Positions 61,394 through 64,000 of a stretch of DNA of 64,000 nucleotides are shown here, one piece after another. Location of the stretch: assembly GCA_017521485.1 (NCBI GenBank), contig JAFXCL010000045.1:1-64000 (forward strand), in the 5' to 3' direction. How positions within the stretch are numbered: position 1 is the stretch's first letter; every line of letters begins with the position of its first letter. Source of the stretch: Oscillospiraceae bacterium. GTDB taxonomy: Bacteria > Bacillota > Clostridia > Oscillospirales > Oscillospiraceae. The translations under genes and the position numbers were made by a program. The notes beneath the pieces are model-generated. The model was given only the letters and a program-made list of their open reading frames with translations. It did no database searches and had not been told where the DNA came from.

Positions 61394-63961
61394 ATGGCAG
61401 AACAAAAGAAAAGAACACAAGCGGAAAAGGCTGTAACATCCGCCAGTGCAAAACGTATAAAGAATTCCTCAAAAGCAAAGGGCAACAAAACAGATAAGAG
61501 ATCAGCAGCCAGCAAGCCGGTAAAAGAAGAAACAGAAAGAAAAATACCTGTACGTATTGTTTCTGCAGTTAGCTTTTTAGCCGTTTTTGTAGCACTGTTT
61601 GTCAGTATTCTTCAGCCGGATGGCGCTGCTGTGAAATTTGTGCGGGATAAAATCATATACGGTCTGATCGGTGAAGCAGGCTTTTATGTGTTAATTCCTG
61701 CCATGCTTTATCTGTTTATCATTCATGCATTTAGCGGAAAGCGTCCGGTGATCATGCGGACTATCTGTCTGTTCCTCTTTGTGTTGATCTGTGGTTGCAT
61801 TTCCCACCTTACGATGGATCGCGATAATTTGCTGCCGATCGGTATGCTCTATACCGGTGGCATCAACGGAACAGCCGGCGGTTTGATCTGCGGTTTACTT
61901 ACAAAGCTGTTTAACTGGGCTTGCGGCTCAATTCTTTCGTATATTATTTTTATAGTTTCTGCAATTATCACCCTACTCGGTAGCATGCAGATTACCATTC
62001 CTAGTATCATCCGTGCAATTCAAAATCGTCCCCGTGCCGATTGGGAGGATGAAGAGGAGCTGGTGGAGCGACCTGAGCCTGCTGCTGTGCTGGTAAATCA
62101 CATTGCCACAAAACGGATCGAGCATATTGAGAACAGGCGCAATCAATCAGCCATCGCTCCAACGCAGGAGCAAAAGGCTGCTGAGATTATGAAGCAGATT
62201 CACAGCGATGTGGAAACACCGGTTGCTGCTGCTTCCGTGCCTGCTCATATTGTGCAGACCAGCGAGCTTTCTCCGGAGGTTGACGATGTACCGGAGGCTA
62301 TGCCGATTTTTGAACCGGAGGAGATTCGTGAACCGGTAAAAGAGGTAAAACCGGAAAAAGTTACTGCAAAAGAAGCACTGGAATCTGCAATGGAGGTTGC
62401 GCAGGAGATCGAGGAGGCTGCAACCGCGCAGACACAAAACTACTGCTTCCCGCCGATTGATCTACTAAAGCTGCCCTCTAGCAGCGGTGCAGACGGTACC
62501 GCTGAAATGCGGGAAAATTCCAGGCGGCTCAATGAGACCCTTGCCAGCTTTAAAATTGAAGCACATATCATCAATGTTACCCGCGGACCTAGTGTTACCC
62601 GGTATGAAGTCGAGCTGGAAAAGGGTGTCAGACTCAGCAAGCTGACAACAGCTGCCGATGATATTGCACTGAGCTTGGGTGCTTCCGGTGTTCGTATTGC
62701 CGCTGTTCCCGGTAAGATCTCTGTTGTTGGTATTGAAGTGCCGAATATTGCAGTTACCACCGTTTCCCTGCGGGAAGTGATTGATTCCCAGGACTTTTCT
62801 AAGGCAAAATCCAAGTCTTCCTTTGCTGTGGGCAAGGATATTGGCGGCAACTGTATTGTGGGAAATATTGCAAGACTGCCTCATATGCTGATTGCGGGTA
62901 CTACCGGTTCCGGTAAGTCCGTATGTATGAACTCCATCATTATTTCCTTGCTTTATAAGGCAAGTCCGGATGATGTAAAACTCATCATGGTCGATCCGAA
63001 GATGGTGGAACTGGGCATTTACAACGGCATCCCGCATCTACTGATCCCGGTTGTGACCGATCCCAAGAAGGCTGCAGGTTCTCTGCAATGGGCGGTATCT
63101 GAAATGATGCGCCGCTATAAAGCTATGTCCGATGCAGGCGTTAGAGATCTTGAATCCTACAACAGTATTGCGGAAAGTCAGGAGGGTGCCGGTCCAAAGC
63201 TCCCCCAGGTTGTTGTGATCATCGACGAGCTGGCTGACCTGATGCTGGTAGCAGCAAAAGAAGTGGAAGAATCTATCTGCCGCATCGCCCAGATGGGCCG
63301 TGCTGCCGGCATCCACTTGATTATCGCAACACAGCGTCCTTCTGCAGACGTTATCACCGGCCTGATGAAAGCAAATATCCCGTCCAGAATTGCCTTTGCT
63401 GTGGCATCTGCAATGGAATCCCGTATTATTCTGGATACACAGGGCGCAGAAAAACTGGTGGGAAAGGGCGATATGCTTTATGCACCCATCGGAAACGGCA
63501 AGCCCAAGCGCGTTCAGGGCTGTTTTGTCAGTGATCCGGAGGTTGAGGCAGTTGCCAGCTATGTAAAGGCGAACTTCTCCACAAATTATGACCAGCAAGT
63601 ACTGGAAGAAATCGAGCGGAAAGCAGCACAAACCGGAAATAAGGCTGCTGCAGCCGACCCGGAACCCAGTGCCGATGAGCTTGGTGGGGATGAGATGCTG
63701 CCGGCTGCTGTGGATGTCATTCTGGAAACCGGTCAGGCTTCTGTTTCTATGCTTCAGCGCCGCCTGAAACTAGGTTACGCCAGAGCGGCAAGAATTGTGG
63801 ATGAAATGGAAGAAAAGGGAATTGTAGGCCCGTTCCAGGGAAGTAAACCAAGAGCGATCCTCATTACAAAGGAGCAGTGGGAAACGATGCGTTCCGGTCA
63901 GAGTGCGCAAATGGACTTTGACGATCTGGAAGAAGACACGGAAGATATTGAGGATTTCTGA
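61394..63961 (+). CDS. ftsK: DNA translocase FtsK/SpoIIIE
   Basis: An 855-residue septal DNA pump. Charged N-terminus, four membrane helices (about 55-210), a variable acidic linker, then the RecA-like motor. Walker A AGTTGSGKSVCMNS lies near residue 502 and Walker B VVVIIDELADLM further on. The C-terminal gamma winged helix (AVDVILETGQASVSMLQRRL and IVDEMEEKGIVGPFQGSKPR) recognises polarity sequences. It may serve both vegetative division and spore chromosome packing. ATG 61394 follows GGAGGG; the frame extends upstream inside the uppP-like gene but is not coding there. Confidence 0.96.
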   Translation: MAEQKKRTQAEKAVTSASAKRIKNSSKAKGNKTDKRSAASKPVKEETERKIPVRIVSAVSFLAVFVALFVSILQPDGAAVKFVRDKIIYGLIGEAGFYVLIPAMLYLFIIHAFSGKRPVIMRTICLFLFVLICGCISHLTMDRDNLLPIGMLYTGGINGTAGGLICGLLTKLFNWACGSILSYIIFIVSAIITLLGSMQITIPSIIRAIQNRPRADWEDEEELVERPEPAAVLVNHIATKRIEHIENRRNQSAIAPTQEQKAAEIMKQIHSDVETPVAAASVPAHIVQTSELSPEVDDVPEAMPIFEPEEIREPVKEVKPEKVTAKEALESAMEVAQEIEEAATAQTQNYCFPPIDLLKLPSSSGADGTAEMRENSRRLNETLASFKIEAHIINVTRGPSVTRYEVELEKGVRLSKLTTAADDIALSLGASGVRIAAVPGKISVVGIEVPNIAVTTVSLREVIDSQDFSKAKSKSSFAVGKDIGGNCIVGNIARLPHMLIAGTTGSGKSVCMNSIIISLLYKASPDDVKLIMVDPKMVELGIYNGIPHLLIPVVTDPKKAAGSLQWAVSEMMRRYKAMSDAGVRDLESYNSIAESQEGAGPKLPQVVVIIDELADLMLVAAKEVEESICRIAQMGRAAGIHLIIATQRPSADVITGLMKANIPSRIAFAVASAMESRIILDTQGAEKLVGKGDMLYAPIGNGKPKRVQGCFVSDPEVEAVASYVKANFSTNYDQQVLEEIERKAAQTGNKAAAADPEPSADELGGDEMLPAAVDVILETGQASVSMLQRRLKLGYARAARIVDEMEEKGIVGPFQGSKPRAILITKEQWETMRSGQSAQMDFDDLEEDTEDIEDF

Positions 63962-64000
63962 TTATCTATTCCAGGCATTTGCCTGTTTTAGGACCAGCCG
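63962..64000. other. Window end, no feature
   Basis: 39 bp after the ftsK stop; CAGGCATTTGCCTG could be the stem of a terminator cut by the window end. Confidence 0.4.

Overview
The window looks like a chromosomal segment of a gut-dwelling anaerobic Clostridia bacterium, probably Oscillospirales/Ruminococcaceae-like. That placement is an inference from protein flavour, sporulation-type proteins (SpoIID-like, SpoIVFB-like site-2 protease), strong AGGAGG ribosome binding sites, a bile salt hydrolase and many TTG/GTG starts. Almost all of it is core genome; no phage or insertion sequence is visible.

Layout. 1-2.0 kb (minus): the 5' part of tmRNA (ssrA), a cyclophilin-type PPIase, smpB and a HAD phosphatase. 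2.1-4.2 kb: a small unknown gene, dinB and a Nudix hydrolase. 4.24-12.4 kb: one long plus-strand operon that starts at a good promoter with a ~590-nt structured RNA, interpreted as OLE RNA, then its membrane partner oapA, dxs, tlyA, nadK, argR, recN and tyrS. This is the OLE neighbourhood known from Firmicutes. 12.5-17.5 kb: dapA (minus), queA-tgt-yajC, a ThrE-type amino acid exporter and tRNA-Ser. 17.6-19.2 kb: tRNA-Thr, an array of small hairpins and an SDR gene that contains no CTG leucine codon, together looking like a transferred islet. 19.3-25.2 kb: serC-DUF1015, a KdgK-like kinase, a phosphohexomutase and a PgsA-like synthase. 25.3-28.0 kb: peptidoglycan-binding/SpoIID-like proteins and two unknown genes. 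28.1-32.5 kb: asnB, apgM and a serA split by an in-frame TAG. 32.5-36.4 kb: proB-proA-proC and a bile salt hydrolase. 36.5-43.0 kb: HD protein, serine hydrolase, heterodimeric ABC exporter and a Zn-type CDF transporter with a nine-histidine tail. 43.0-47.3 kb: two outward-facing tRNA-Pro genes, each followed by a copy of the same structured ~120-bp element, flanking a site-2 protease and two radical-SAM-related genes. 47.4-53.0 kb: rplS-lepB-rbgA-rnhB-yraN-M19 dipeptidase-ThrC-like protein-phosphoesterase. 53.0-64 kb: tig-clpP-clpX-lon-engB, then a TSCPD protein (minus), tepA, uppP-like and ftsK/spoIIIE.

Functional themes are translation rescue (ssrA/smpB), isoprenoid and NAD supply downstream of OLE, serine and proline synthesis, queuosine tRNA modification, protein quality control (tig/clpPX/lon) and cell-envelope or sporulation functions.

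The two observations most worth follow-up are (1) the complete OLE RNA-OapA module in an apparently mesophilic gut organism, and (2) the pair of covarying structured elements behind the two tRNA-Pro genes. Each of those elements ends in an exact copy of the 3' end of its own tRNA. No database search or folding program was run; all matches and stems were read by eye.
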